Positions 45,571 to 56,739 are shown, numbered from the stretch's first letter. The stretch: DNA of 64,000 bases from QVMM01 sp047030855 (GCA_047030855.1 JBKYIJ010000008.1:1550001-1614000); one strand, 5' to 3'. Program-made: numbers and translations. Notes: generated by a model not told the origin, from the letters alone.

Positions 45571-46431
45571 ATGAAAAAACCGGAATATGTTACTGACGAA
45601 CGCTTACATCATTTTATAAGCGAAGCGATAAAAGAAGACGTCGGCAGCGGCGACCATTCCACACTTGCAAGCGTGCCAGAAGATATGCAGCAGCGCGCAC
45701 GCCTGTTGATCAAAGACGATTGCGTTTTGGCAGGAATTGACTTGGCAAAAGAAATATTCCGCCATTACGATAAAAATCTGAAAATAGACGTACTGAAACA
45801 CGATGGCGAAAAAGTAGTCAAAGGAGACGTTGCGTTTATTGTTTCAGGCTCGGCACGCTCCATCCTGACAATGGAGCGACTTGTTCTCAATTGTATGCAA
45901 CGCATGAGCGGAATAGCGACGCTCGCTCATGAAATGTCCGAACTAATAAGCGACACCAAAACGAAAATACTCGACACGCGCAAAACCACGCCCAATTTCA
46001 GAATGTGCGAAAAATGGGCGGTATATATAGGAGGAGCTCAAAACCATCGCTACGGGCTTTACGATATGATCATGCTCAAGGATAATCACAACGATTATGC
46101 AGGCGGCATCACTCAATCCGTAGCATCCACAGTCAGATATTTGCAGGAAAAACGGCTCGATCTGAAAATTGAAGTCGAAACACGCAACTTACAGGAAGTG
46201 CAGGAAGCATTGGATACGAAATCTGTCGATATAATTATGCTCGACAATATGTCGCAGAAAGATATGGCAACGGCAGTTGAAATGATCGGAAACAAAGCGA
46301 AAACCGAAGCCTCAGGCGGAATAACCAAAGACACCTTAAAAAATGTAGCCCGAGCAGGAGTCGATTATATATCCTCAGGATCAGTTATTTATGCCGCCTC
46401 CATAAAGGATATGAGCCTTAAAGCATTTTAG
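45571..46431 (+). CDS. nadC: nicotinate-nucleotide diphosphorylase (carboxylating)
   Basis: This 286-residue protein has family motifs EDVGSGDHST, LNCMQRMSGIATL, LDTRKTTPNFRMCEKWAVYIGGAQ (shown here only as the start and end of one conserved block), MLKDNHN and the C-terminal EASGGI. It makes nicotinate mononucleotide from quinolinate and PRPP. It is the last gene of the nad operon. No clear terminator follows before the rRNA promoter. Confidence 0.95.
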   Translation: MKKPEYVTDERLHHFISEAIKEDVGSGDHSTLASVPEDMQQRARLLIKDDCVLAGIDLAKEIFRHYDKNLKIDVLKHDGEKVVKGDVAFIVSGSARSILTMERLVLNCMQRMSGIATLAHEMSELISDTKTKILDTRKTTPNFRMCEKWAVYIGGAQNHRYGLYDMIMLKDNHNDYAGGITQSVASTVRYLQEKRLDLKIEVETRNLQEVQEALDTKSVDIIMLDNMSQKDMATAVEMIGNKAKTEASGGITKDTLKNVARAGVDYISSGSVIYAASIKDMSLKAF

Positions 46432-46514
46432 ATAACTGTGATTTGTCGTAATTGCTTTATTCTCTGTATTTTCTGTTTACGATAAAAACTTTTTTTCGAA
46501 AAAAAGAAAAATCA

Positions 46515-46546
46515 TTTGCTGGAATAATAATTAATGTGTACTTTTG
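46515..46546 (+). promoter_or_regulatory. promoter of the 23S-5S rRNA unit
   Basis: TTTG (46515-46518), 20 bases, then TACTTTTG (46539-46546) match the Bacteroidota -33/-7 consensus perfectly. It lies about 260 bases ahead of the 23S gene. Confidence 0.75.
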
Positions 46547-46579
46547 CACCTCGTTAATCGAAATAGCGATTGTGAACAA

Positions 46580-46602
46580 GGTAGGAGAGCCTACCTGTTT
46601 TT
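46580..46602 (+). terminator. leader hairpin with T-run, possible attenuator
   Basis: GGTAGG (46580-46585) and CCTACC (46590-46595) with a 4-base loop are followed by TGTTTTT. It lies about 30 bases after the expected start of transcription, so it could end a short leader RNA unless antitermination acts. Confidence 0.55.
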
Positions 46603-46674
46603 ATGAAAAGATTATTTTGAAAATGAAATAAAAACTGTCTTTTTATATTTTATAATATAATTCGCAGTTGAAAC

Positions 46675-46707
46675 GATCTTTGACATGATGTTAAAAAAAG
46701 AGCAATA
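46675..46707 (+). promoter_or_regulatory. boxA-like element and 5' strand of the 23S processing stem
   Basis: GATCTTTGACAT (46675-46686) resembles rrn boxA antitermination elements. AAAGAGCAATA (46697-46707) is exactly complementary to TATTGCTCTTT at 49749-49759 beyond the 23S, forming the usual RNase III stalk. The downstream copy (TTGCTCTTTGACAT) is boxA-like too and precedes 5S. Confidence 0.65.
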
Positions 46708-46807
46708 AAGTAAGGTATAAAAAAGAATTATATTTTAAAGTTGCGCGAACCTTTTAAAGACAGGCTTAAAACCGGTTTTAAATCAAAAGGATCGAATAAC
46801 CAAAAGA

Positions 46808-49695
<2,888 letters not shown>

Positions 49696-49804
49696 TTATC
49701 CGCAAAGACAGGCAAATTTAAAATATAAGAAAATAACGTACCCCATTGTATTGCTCTTTGACATCAGTCATAAAAAATGAAACAAAAGAAGAGAAAAAAA
49801 GACA

Positions 49805-49916
49805 TTAAGGTGGCTATAGCGTAGGGGATCCACCTCTATCCATTCCGAACAGAGAAGTTAAGCCCTATTGCGCCGATGGTACTGCGATAAACAGTGGGAG
49901 AGTAGGAAGCCGCCGT
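49805..49916 (+). rRNA. 5S ribosomal RNA
   Basis: The core block CCATTCCGAACAGAGAAGTT and the closing GGGAGAGTAGG are typical of Bacteroidota 5S. The ends (AAGGTGGC with GCCGCC) pair, giving about 112 bases. It is 110 bases past the 23S, preceded by a boxA-like element, and followed by a terminator. Confidence 0.93.
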
Positions 49917-49938
49917 TTTTTAAACAACAAGAAAGAAT

Positions 49939-49975
49939 CCCGTCAGAGATACAATATCGCCTGACGGGTTTTTTT
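49939..49975 (+). terminator. rho-independent terminator of the rRNA unit
   Basis: CCCGTCAG (49939-49946) pairs with CTGACGGG (49961-49968), followed by seven Ts. Confidence 0.92.
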
Positions 49976-50075
49976 GTTATATATGATATTAGTTGATATG
50001 AAGCAAATTATTGATATTGATTCTTGGGAAAGAGAGGCGATCTAAAAAAGAAAAAATACTTTTGAGTGTTTTTTC

Positions 50076-50090
50076 AAGTGATCCCGAAGG
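50076..50090 (+). repeat. attL, copy of the tRNA-Arg 3' end
   Basis: AAGTGATCCCGAAGG is identical to 53599-53613 and followed by (A/G)AAT in both. Confidence 0.8.
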
Positions 50091-50221
50091 AAATACCTGA
50101 TATTTATAATATTATCTAATATATTGTAAATTAAATACTATATATAAATTTTTATACTTATTATTTATAATAAAATTGATAATTTTATAAATTAAGTGTT
50201 CCAAAATTCGTTCTAAAAATT

Positions 50222-51562
50222 ATGATTGAAGCTACACCATATTTAGTTGATAAAAACAAGGAAAAAACATCCCTTCAATTTATTATTAGACTTAAAGGTC
50301 AAAGATTACGATTTGTTCCGGGAATAACCATTGAAACAAAATTTTGGATAGACAATAAAAAGTGGTGCAAAGAAAACAAGTTGTACCCAGATGGACACAC
50401 TATAAATGTTCAAATTAAAAAATATAAGGATATTATTGAAAATATATTACTGGATTTTCAAGAGAAGCTTATTACTCCTACGCAAAAAACATTTAAAGCT
50501 GCCGTTCAGTTAAAAATTGATGAAATTAATTACGAGCAGGGTGGGGTAGTATCTGATAATAAACAGAAAGAAATTGAAGAATTTGAGAAAACACAATTAT
50601 TTATCCCTTTTGCTGATTCTGTATGTGATTCAAGCTATAAAAATAAACATACACTAAAATCTTATAGAACTATAATAAATAAATTAAAGGAATATGAACA
50701 GGAAAAAGGATTGAAGTTGAAATTTGATGATATAAATATGTCATTCTATAATGATTATAGAAAATTCCTGTTAGAGCAAGATTACTCTAAAAATTATATT
50801 GGAGCTTCTTTTAAAAAGATAATATATTTTATGAATGAGGCCTCAGATATAGGTTTATACAATTTTGTAAAGCCAAAAGGCTTTAAAGTTGAATCAGAAG
50901 ATGCAGATACTATTTCATTGACAGAAGAAGAAATAAACAAAATATATAATATTAATTTTACGCGAGACTTGATAAAAGAAAAATATCCAGACTTGACGGA
51001 TCAGAATATCCAAAGTAAGATAAAAAGCCTTAATACCGAAAGGGATCGTTTTATAATAGGATATTGTACAGCTCTTAGAATTTCAGATTATTCAAGAATT
51101 GACGATTTAAATATTAAGGATGGATTAATAACTATATGGACAAAAAAGAAAGATAAAAAAGTGTATTTACCAATGCACCATTATTTAAAAACAATAATAG
51201 GCAAATATGGAGGTCTTAAGCTGCCTAAAATATCAGATCAAAAGCATAACGAACAAATTAAAGATGTTTGCAAATTAGCAGGAATTGATACTCCAATTAG
51301 AAAAACGATCACTAAAGGAGGCAAGAGAATAGAATCAGTTGAGCCAAAATATAAATTTGTTACAAGCCATACAGCCAGAAGATCAGGTGCGACAAATATG
51401 TATAGAAATAAAATAGACATTCTTTACATATCAAGGCTTTTAGGGCATTCAAAAATAGAGCAAACAATGAAGTACCTAAAAATTACCACAAAGGAACTTG
51501 CTGAAACCCTGAAAGAAAACCCATATTTTACAGGAGAATATAAATCTTCATCTGGTGATTGA
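50222..51562 (+). CDS. tyrosine recombinase / integrase
   Basis: This 446-residue protein has an N-terminal arm-binding domain (~1-110), a SAM-like core-binding domain (~130-225) and a catalytic domain (~230-425). Catalytic residues are visible: Arg in TALRISD, His-x-x-Arg in TSHTARRSG, His in LLGHSKIEQ and Tyr in TMKYLK. It inserts and excises the element at the tRNA-Arg site and lies 131 bases inside the left att copy. Base composition is AT-rich compared with the host genes. It reads away from attL. Confidence 0.92.
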   Translation: MIEATPYLVDKNKEKTSLQFIIRLKGQRLRFVPGITIETKFWIDNKKWCKENKLYPDGHTINVQIKKYKDIIENILLDFQEKLITPTQKTFKAAVQLKIDEINYEQGGVVSDNKQKEIEEFEKTQLFIPFADSVCDSSYKNKHTLKSYRTIINKLKEYEQEKGLKLKFDDINMSFYNDYRKFLLEQDYSKNYIGASFKKIIYFMNEASDIGLYNFVKPKGFKVESEDADTISLTEEEINKIYNINFTRDLIKEKYPDLTDQNIQSKIKSLNTERDRFIIGYCTALRISDYSRIDDLNIKDGLITIWTKKKDKKVYLPMHHYLKTIIGKYGGLKLPKISDQKHNEQIKDVCKLAGIDTPIRKTITKGGKRIESVEPKYKFVTSHTARRSGATNMYRNKIDILYISRLLGHSKIEQTMKYLKITTKELAETLKENPYFTGEYKSSSGD

Positions 51563-51844
51563 TATTATACAGGAAATATCATCTATATAGCTTGAACCAT
51601 TCCCCTTACAGATTATTATATCATTTTTAAGAAGGCTTATTCTGTCATTAACAAACTTCTCTTTCACCTCAAACATGGCATATTGCCCTTCGCCATATCT
51701 GTTTTTGTAGTACGCTTCCATTTCGGGAAAAACCGATAAGAAAGAAATAAACCGTGCATTAATCTTTACCTCTTTAAAAGATACATTTTCCATAGCAACT
51801 TTATCACTCATAGCCAAAAGATTTAGAAGTTTTACCAGATCCAA
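51548..51844 (-). CDS. small unknown protein in the integrative element
   Basis: This 98-codon frame converges on the integrase and overlaps its last 15 bases. The product has no signal, membrane segment or known motif; it is rich in Lys, Glu and Ile. It may be a cargo or control protein, or a chance ORF. A homology search giving conserved proteins in other elements would support it. Confidence 0.4.
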   Translation of the reverse strand: MDLVKLLNLLAMSDKVAMENVSFKEVKINARFISFLSVFPEMEAYYKNRYGEGQYAMFEVKEKFVNDRISLLKNDIIICKGNGSSYIDDISCIISITR

Positions 51845-52129
51845 GTGCTTTTTTTGACAATGCCGAATTTCATTATTATGATGGGTAATGGGAATCGGGG
51901 GATGTCTCTACTACAAAGGAACTAAAAATTTTAAATCTAATACCTCATTTTTGTATCAGCAGCCAAATGTGACAGTATAGCAAAGTCACAAAAACACCTG
52001 TTTAACCCTTGTTAAATAGTGTTACCCGCTTTATTAACAATATTTTATTTGTTATTTTATTTTAAAAAGAGGAAAATCCGACTTTGATAAAACAGAGGCT
52101 AAAAATGACAGAATGTGACAGTATGTGAC
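51845..52129. other. gap between the two small ORFs of the element
   Basis: This is 285 bases of AT-rich DNA. The related words AATGTGACAGTATAGC (51966) and AATGTGACAGTATGTG (52112) recur about 145 bases apart and are possible protein-binding repeats. No ORF is credible here. Confidence 0.4.
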
Positions 52130-52384
52130 TTATTTAAACAATGCTTTCATCCTGTTTTTCAGACTGAAACGACGCTTAATCTCTGTTTCATATAACGCCT
52201 GTTGTGACAGATGCCGCACTAATTGATAATACACAATCATAAAATTTCGTAGACTTTGAGATTTCAGCCCTTCATCTTCAAGGACAATAATCCTCAGTAG
52301 ATCTACACCCTCTTCAGTATACCTTAACGAATCTATACGCCTGTTCTGAGACAGCAGGACTTTTAATACTTTGTTTTTAACCAT
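52130..52384 (-). CDS. small basic protein of unknown function
   Basis: The reading from ATG 52384 (MVKNKVLKVLL) gives 84 residues; an earlier start at 52432 is possible. It is rich in Arg and Lys with predicted helices, such as QNRRIDSLRYTEEGVDLLRI and a basic C-terminus (KRRFSLKNRMKALFK). Size and charge would suit a DNA-binding or excisionase-like protein, but no family is recognised. It is read away from the repressor gene. Confidence 0.4.
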   Translation of the reverse strand: MVKNKVLKVLLSQNRRIDSLRYTEEGVDLLRIIVLEDEGLKSQSLRNFMIVYYQLVRHLSQQALYETEIKRRFSLKNRMKALFK

Positions 52385-52685
52385 ATTTCCTAACAATCTT
52401 TTCACTGCAAATATAAAGTGTAATAAATACACATTAAAAATAGTTTTTGTTTTTTTAAAGAATTATAAGGAGTTATTTATATGATAGTTACAAAAACAGA
52501 GGAAGCATATTATCATTGTTTTACATAATATATTAGCTCTCTTTTATAAGAAAAATCCGCCCCTGCTTTCACAAGCAAGACGGATCGAAACAAATAAACC
52601 AAAATAAAATATGAAGAAAACCTATTTTCTGATAATGGGAAAAAGCACTTTTACCATTTTTGAGTGATTTAATTGCACCTCTTAT

Positions 52686-52716
52686 ATTGTTTATTTCATT
52701 CATGTGAGTATCTTTG
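52686..52716 (+). promoter_or_regulatory. promoter of the XRE-S24 repressor gene
   Basis: A TTG at 52687-52689 is 19 bases ahead of TATCTTTG (52709-52716), a perfect -7 box. The leader to the ATG at 52825 is about 100 bases and holds palindromes. Confidence 0.6.
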
Positions 52717-52744
52717 CTTAGTGAGTTATTTTAAACACAAATAT

Positions 52745-52792
52745 AATAGTAATATTACTATTTGCAAATAAAAACAGAGGAATATTACTGTT
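52745..52792 (+). promoter_or_regulatory. putative repressor operators
   Basis: AATAGTAATATTACTATT (52745-52762) is a perfect 18-base palindrome. Its right half AATATTACTATT recurs as AATATTACTGTT (52781-52792), where AACAG and CTGTT form an inverted repeat. Position between promoter and start fits autoregulation by the downstream XRE protein. Confidence 0.5.
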
Positions 52793-52824
52793 AAATATAT
52801 TTAACGCAAGCAAGATTGCTTATA

Positions 52825-53508
52825 ATGAATGGATTAGACATAAAAAAACTTAGAGAAGAAAAAGGATGGACACAGAAAGATTTAGCTTCAAGGATAGGAG
52901 TGTCGCTAAAGACTGTCACGAATTATGAGACAGGAGGTAAAATTCCAGAGTCCAAGATCCCTATTTTAAATGATGTTTTTTATGCTGGAAATGAAAATAA
53001 AAAAGATTCATTCCTTGAGACTTCTTCTGGTGTTAAATATTTTGAGTTACCCGGCGGTCTGTATCGTATGCGTGTTCCATTTGTTCCTATTGAAGCCTAT
53101 GCAAAATATATAGATGAATATAGGGATGTTGATTTTATAGACGGGCTTGATGAAATAGAATTTATAGTGCGTCAGGTCGAACATGGAAGGTATTGCGCTT
53201 TTCAGATAAAAGGAGATAGTATGGATGACGGATCAATAAATAGTATTCCTCATGGATCGTTCGTTTTGGGGCGTGAATTAAACCGTGATTTATGGTGTGA
53301 TGGAAACGGCTTGAGAGTTAAAGATTATCCATATTGGATTATCGTAATGAACAATACTATATTATGTAAAGAGATAGTAGATCAAAAAAACAATATAATT
53401 ACTTGCCATTCCCTTAATCAATCCCCAGAGTATGCATCTGATTTTGAAATAGATTTAAATAAGGTAAGGCAATTATTTAATATCGTAACTAAAACTATGT
53501 TCCCTTGA
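52825..53508 (+). CDS. XRE-family repressor with S24/LexA-like peptidase domain
   Basis: From ATG 52825 this is 227 residues. An N-terminal HTH (~3-60: LREEKGWTQKDLASRIGVSL, then TVTNYETG) is joined to a C-terminal S24 domain. That domain has Ser in KGDSMDDGS and Lys in ILCKEIVD, the Ser-Lys dyad of LexA/CI self-cleaving repressors. I see no canonical Ala-Gly cleavage pair in the linker. It probably keeps the element silent and may respond to DNA damage through RecA. It is the only recognisable control gene in the element. Confidence 0.88.
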   Translation: MNGLDIKKLREEKGWTQKDLASRIGVSLKTVTNYETGGKIPESKIPILNDVFYAGNENKKDSFLETSSGVKYFELPGGLYRMRVPFVPIEAYAKYIDEYRDVDFIDGLDEIEFIVRQVEHGRYCAFQIKGDSMDDGSINSIPHGSFVLGRELNRDLWCDGNGLRVKDYPYWIIVMNNTILCKEIVDQKNNIITCHSLNQSPEYASDFEIDLNKVRQLFNIVTKTMFP

Positions 53509-53556
53509 TTGCAGTATATGTTTGTTCCAAAAAAACGTTCCATTCCAAAATAAAAA

Positions 53557-53593
53557 AGCTGTATAATTTATTTATATACAGCTAATTGTTTTT
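53557..53593 (+). terminator. terminator after the repressor gene
   Basis: AGCTGTATA (53557-53565) pairs with TATACAGCT (53575-53583), followed by AATTGTTTTT. Confidence 0.65.
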
Positions 53594-53598
53594 AATTA

Positions 53599-53613
53599 AA
53601 GTGATCCCGAAGG
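53599..53613 (+). repeat. attR within the tRNA-Arg 3' end
   Basis: This is identical over 15 bases to 50076-50090. It covers the acceptor-stem 3' strand of the tRNA gene, so the element leaves the tRNA intact. Confidence 0.8.
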
Positions 53614-53674
53614 GAATCGAACCCCCCATCATAGGAACCGGAATCCTACGTTTTATCCATTAAACTACGGGACC
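53602..53674 (-). tRNA. tRNA-Arg (anticodon CCG)
   Basis: 73 bases fold as a standard cloverleaf. The acceptor GGTCCCG pairs with CGGGATC, discriminator A. The anticodon stem TAGGA/TCCTA holds loop TTCCGGT with CCG at 53639-53641. The T-arm contains GGTTCGATTCC. CCA is not encoded. It serves as the integration site of the element to its left. Confidence 0.95.
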
Positions 53675-53789
53675 ATTCATCTGTATGCAAAAGTATAACT
53701 TTTTTGTCAATTGACAATCCGATGCGGACATCTACTTAATTTAAAAAATGCTATCTTTGAACATAAACAATTTGCTACACAAATATATT

Positions 53790-54452
53790 ATGGACGTAAA
53801 GATAGAACCTTTGTGGAAAGAACAGTTGTCGGAAGAATTTGAGAAAGATTATTTTGTTAAGCTAACTGATTTTGTAAGAGAAGAATACAAGACAAAAACG
53901 ATCTTTCCTCCCGCAAAACTTATCTTCAATGCTTTTGATAAAACACCGTTCGATAAGGTTAAAGTCGTTATTTTGGGACAGGATCCTTATCATAACTTCG
54001 GGCAGGCACACGGTTTGTCTTTTTCTGTGAATGACGGAGTTCAGTTTCCGCCTTCACTGATCAATATATTTAAGGAGATACAGAGCGAAATGGGTGTTCC
54101 TATACCCGAATCGGGCAACCTTATCCGTTGGGCGGATCAGGGCGTGCTTTTATTGAATGCGACATTGACGGTACAGGCTCATTTGGCAGGTTCTCATCAG
54201 AATAAAGGATGGGAAATTTTTACGGATGCCGCTATAAAGAAACTTGCGGATAATCGTGGAAATATTGTTTTCATGCTTTGGGGTGCTTATGCTCAAAAGA
54301 AAGCGGCTTTTATTGATCCCGATAAGCATTTGATCTTGCAATCCCCGCATCCTTCGCCGTTATCGGCTCACAGGGGATTTTTCGGAAACAGACATTTCAG
54401 TCTGGCAAACGAATATCTTATATCGAAAGGAATTGAACCGATAAAATGGTAA
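53790..54452 (+). CDS. ung: uracil-DNA glycosylase
   Basis: The start at ATG 53790 (MDVKIEPLWKEQL) gives 220 residues, the family length. A perfect -7 box (TATCTTTG, 53752-53759) lies upstream and rules against the earlier start. Motifs are GQDPYHNFGQAHGLSFSV (catalytic Asp) and HPSPLSAHRGF (catalytic His). It removes uracil from DNA in base-excision repair. Confidence 0.95.
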   Translation: MDVKIEPLWKEQLSEEFEKDYFVKLTDFVREEYKTKTIFPPAKLIFNAFDKTPFDKVKVVILGQDPYHNFGQAHGLSFSVNDGVQFPPSLINIFKEIQSEMGVPIPESGNLIRWADQGVLLLNATLTVQAHLAGSHQNKGWEIFTDAAIKKLADNRGNIVFMLWGAYAQKKAAFIDPDKHLILQSPHPSPLSAHRGFFGNRHFSLANEYLISKGIEPIKW

Positions 54453-54518
54453 AGTTCGTTCTGAAAACTTTTATGTAGAAACATTGTTTGTATCTTTGAT
54501 ACTGCAAAACAGAACAGA

Positions 54519-55631
54519 ATGATAATAGAACGCCTTTCAGTAATAAATTATAAAAATATCGGGCAGGCAGAATTGGCTTTTTCTCCTAAGATAAATTGTT
54601 TTATAGGAAACAACGGGATGGGAAAAACAAATCTGCTCGATGCAATTTATTATCTGTCGTTCTGCAAAAGCCATTCCAATCCGATAGATACGCAAAACAT
54701 AAATCATGATTCCGATTTCTGCATTATGCAGGGCTGGTATGATGTAAGGAATAAGAAAGAAGAAATATTTTGCAGCATTAAGCGAAGGCAGAAAAAACGC
54801 TTTAAACGCAATAAGAAAGAATACGAAAAACTGTCGGATCATATCGGTTTCCTTCCTTTGGTGATGATTTCGCCGTCCGATTCCGTTTTAATATCAGGAG
54901 GAAGCGACGAACGCCGCCGCTTTATGGATGTTATACTGTCTCAGTTTGATAAAGAATATCTCCATTCGCTGATTAAGTATAACAAAGCTCTTCAGCAGCG
55001 GAATGCTCTTTTGAAGTCGGAAATAAGCAATGCCGACGACACATTGTTTGAACTGTGGGAGAATGAAATGGTAAAAGAAGGCGTCAAAATATATGAGAAA
55101 AGAAAATCGTTCATTGAAAATTTCATCCCGATTTTTCAGCATTTCTATAATTTTATTTGCCAGTCTAATGAAAAAGTTTCTTTGAAATACGAATCCAATG
55201 TAAACGAATCTGATTTCGAAAGCCTGTTGAGAAGCAAAAGAGAAAAAGACAAAATTATCGGTTACAGTTCAGTAGGTATCCACAAAGATGATCTGGATAT
55301 GGAAATCGACGATTACTCCATAAAAAGGGTAGGATCGCAAGGGCAGAACAAAACGTATGTTGTAGCACTGAAATTTGCTCAATTCGATTTCTTGAGAAAA
55401 ACAGGAGATAACGTTACTCCTATTCTCCTGCTTGACGATATTTTCGATAAACTGGATTCCTCGCGTGTGGAGCAGATCATTAAACTGGTGCTGAGTGATG
55501 ATTTCGGACAGATATTCATTACTGATACCAATCGTGAACATTTGGACGAAATATTGGAAAAAGCAAAAAGCCAATATTATTTGTTTAATGTAAACGGCGG
55601 AACGGTAGAAAAAATTAAAGAACAGCCATGA
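54519..55631 (+). CDS. recF: DNA replication/repair protein RecF
   Basis: This 370-residue SMC-like ATPase has Walker A GNNGMGKTNLLDAIYYLS, the RecF block MISPSDSVLISGGSDERRRF, signature VGSQGQNKTYVVALK and Walker B ILLLDDIFDKLD. It loads RecA at gapped DNA. A -7 box TATCTTTG (54491-54498) lies just ahead. Its stop overlaps the next start by 4 bases. Confidence 0.95.
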   Translation: MIIERLSVINYKNIGQAELAFSPKINCFIGNNGMGKTNLLDAIYYLSFCKSHSNPIDTQNINHDSDFCIMQGWYDVRNKKEEIFCSIKRRQKKRFKRNKKEYEKLSDHIGFLPLVMISPSDSVLISGGSDERRRFMDVILSQFDKEYLHSLIKYNKALQQRNALLKSEISNADDTLFELWENEMVKEGVKIYEKRKSFIENFIPIFQHFYNFICQSNEKVSLKYESNVNESDFESLLRSKREKDKIIGYSSVGIHKDDLDMEIDDYSIKRVGSQGQNKTYVVALKFAQFDFLRKTGDNVTPILLLDDIFDKLDSSRVEQIIKLVLSDDFGQIFITDTNREHLDEILEKAKSQYYLFNVNGGTVEKIKEQP

Positions 55632-55921
55632 GAAGAAAGAATACGGAAACAATAGGCGAGGTGTTGCAGGAGTTTTTTGAACAAAACGAGCAACTTCGCA
55701 TAAAAATAGCCGAGAGCCGCGTGTTGTCAGGGTGGGGACGTATTCTGGGAGTAACGGTTGCTTCTTACACTACGGATATATACATAAGAAACAATATGCT
55801 GTACGTTCACCTCAGTTCATCTGTCCTGCGTAACGAATTGATTATGGCTAAAGACAGATTGATAAAGGGACTGAACGATTATGCGAAACTGGTAATTGTA
55901 AAAGATATAATATTTAAATAA
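55628..55921 (+). CDS. DUF721 / DciA-like protein
   Basis: This 97-residue protein has the DUF721 pattern: an N-terminal helix (TIGEVLQEFFEQNEQLRIKI), a W-G-x-I-x-G segment (WGRILGVTVASYT) and the VHLSSSVLRNEL strand. DciA-type proteins help load the replicative helicase in many bacteria lacking DnaC. The start overlaps the recF stop (ATGA), so they are translationally coupled. Confidence 0.85.
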   Translation: MRRKNTETIGEVLQEFFEQNEQLRIKIAESRVLSGWGRILGVTVASYTTDIYIRNNMLYVHLSSSVLRNELIMAKDRLIKGLNDYAKLVIVKDIIFK

Positions 55922-55926
55922 TAATA

Positions 55927-56367
55927 ATGGAGTTAACAGAAACAGAGTTTAAACATAGATTGCCCATACAAATCAGATTTAACGATATTGATGCTATCGG
56001 GCATATTAACAATAACATATATTTCAGCTATTTCGATCTGGGTAAAACAACTTATTTCGAAGACCTTAAAGCTTCTAACGTAAGCTGGATCGACGGCATG
56101 ATCGTATTGGCGCATCTCGATGTGGATTTTATTTCACCTATATATTATAAAGAACCGATTGCCGTCAATACAAAAGTTATCCGATTAGGGCATAAAAGTT
56201 TTACGATGTTGCAACAGATTCAGAATACGAGTACGCAAGAGGTGAAATGTGTTTGTAAGTCTGTAATTGTAGCATACGATGCTCAGTTGCAGACATCTAT
56301 GAATATTCCCGATGTTTGGAAAGATGCTATCTCGAAATACGAGGGCATTGATTTCAAAAAGGATTAA
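55927..56367 (+). CDS. acyl-CoA thioesterase (4HBT/YbgC-like hotdog fold)
   Basis: This 146-residue protein has the hotdog thioesterase active-site motif RFNDIDAIGHINNNIYF, with Asp in the usual place. Later strands are AVNTKVIRLGHKSF and VCKSVIVAYD. It hydrolyses an acyl-CoA; the natural substrate is not clear. It lies 5 bases after the DUF721 gene. Confidence 0.85.
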   Translation: MELTETEFKHRLPIQIRFNDIDAIGHINNNIYFSYFDLGKTTYFEDLKASNVSWIDGMIVLAHLDVDFISPIYYKEPIAVNTKVIRLGHKSFTMLQQIQNTSTQEVKCVCKSVIVAYDAQLQTSMNIPDVWKDAISKYEGIDFKKD

Positions 56368-56383
56368 TTTAGTATAAATCGGC

Positions 56384-56725
56384 ATGTTAGACCTCGAGAA
56401 CAGCAATAAATTATATTATTCGATTAAGGAAGTCGCATCACATTTTGATGTGAATGAATCTTTATTGCGTTTTTGGGAAAAGGAATTTGAAGAAATCAAT
56501 CCCCGAAAAACAGAAAAAGGTGCGCGCCAATATACCAAAAAGGATATTGAGACAATATCCATTATCTATTCTTTGGTTCGGGAGAGGGGACTAACGCTTG
56601 AAGGTGCCCGGCAAACTCTGAGAATAAAAAAAGACGAAGAAACTCGTCGGATGGAGTTGATCCGTAAACTCGAAAACATAAAAGAAGAACTTAGCGAATT
56701 AAAAAACAGCCTTGAAAGTTTATAA
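56384..56725 (+). CDS. MerR family transcriptional regulator
   Basis: This 113-residue protein has a MerR-type winged HTH: YYSIKEVASHFDVNESLLRF, WEKEFEEI and RQYTKKDIETISIIYSLV. A C-terminal coiled coil (~85-113, EETRRMELIRKLENIKEEL) replaces a ligand-binding domain. It is common in Bacteroidota near metallopeptidase or recF genes. Its targets are unknown. The recA terminator overlaps its 3' end. Confidence 0.85.
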   Translation: MLDLENSNKLYYSIKEVASHFDVNESLLRFWEKEFEEINPRKTEKGARQYTKKDIETISIIYSLVRERGLTLEGARQTLRIKKDEETRRMELIRKLENIKEELSELKNSLESL

Positions 56726-56739
56726 TCTTGTCAAGGCTG
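56701..56739 (-). terminator. recA terminator overlapping the MerR 3' end
   Basis: CAGCCTTGA (56707-56715) pairs with TCAAGGCTG (56731-56739). Read on the minus strand the stem is followed by six Ts (56706-56701). Confidence 0.8.

Larger units (their letters stand above)
52433..52824. other. regulatory gap upstream of the element's repressor
   Basis: This contains a hairpin (ATCCG at 52555 with CGGAT at 52581, and an inner GCTT/AAGC stem). An 18-codon ORF at 52611-52667 (MKKTYFLIMGKSTFTIFE) may be a leader peptide or chance. The repressor promoter and its likely operators follow, listed separately. Confidence 0.5.
50076..53613. mobile_element. minimal integrative element inserted in tRNA-Arg(CCG)
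   Basis: A 15-base direct repeat, AAGTGATCCCGAAGG, is present at 50076-50090 and at 53599-53613. The right copy is the 3' end of the tRNA-Arg gene. After one mismatch three more bases agree. Between the repeats lie a tyrosine integrase next to the left end, two small unknown minus-strand ORFs, and a XRE-S24 repressor. At about 3.5 kb it has no capsid, replication or conjugation genes. Codon use and AT content differ from the flanking housekeeping genes. It is best read as a satellite or a decayed prophage. Confidence 0.85.

Noticed and set aside
50076..53613. An intact prophage
   Set aside because: No capsid, terminase, tail, lysis or replication gene is present between the att repeats.
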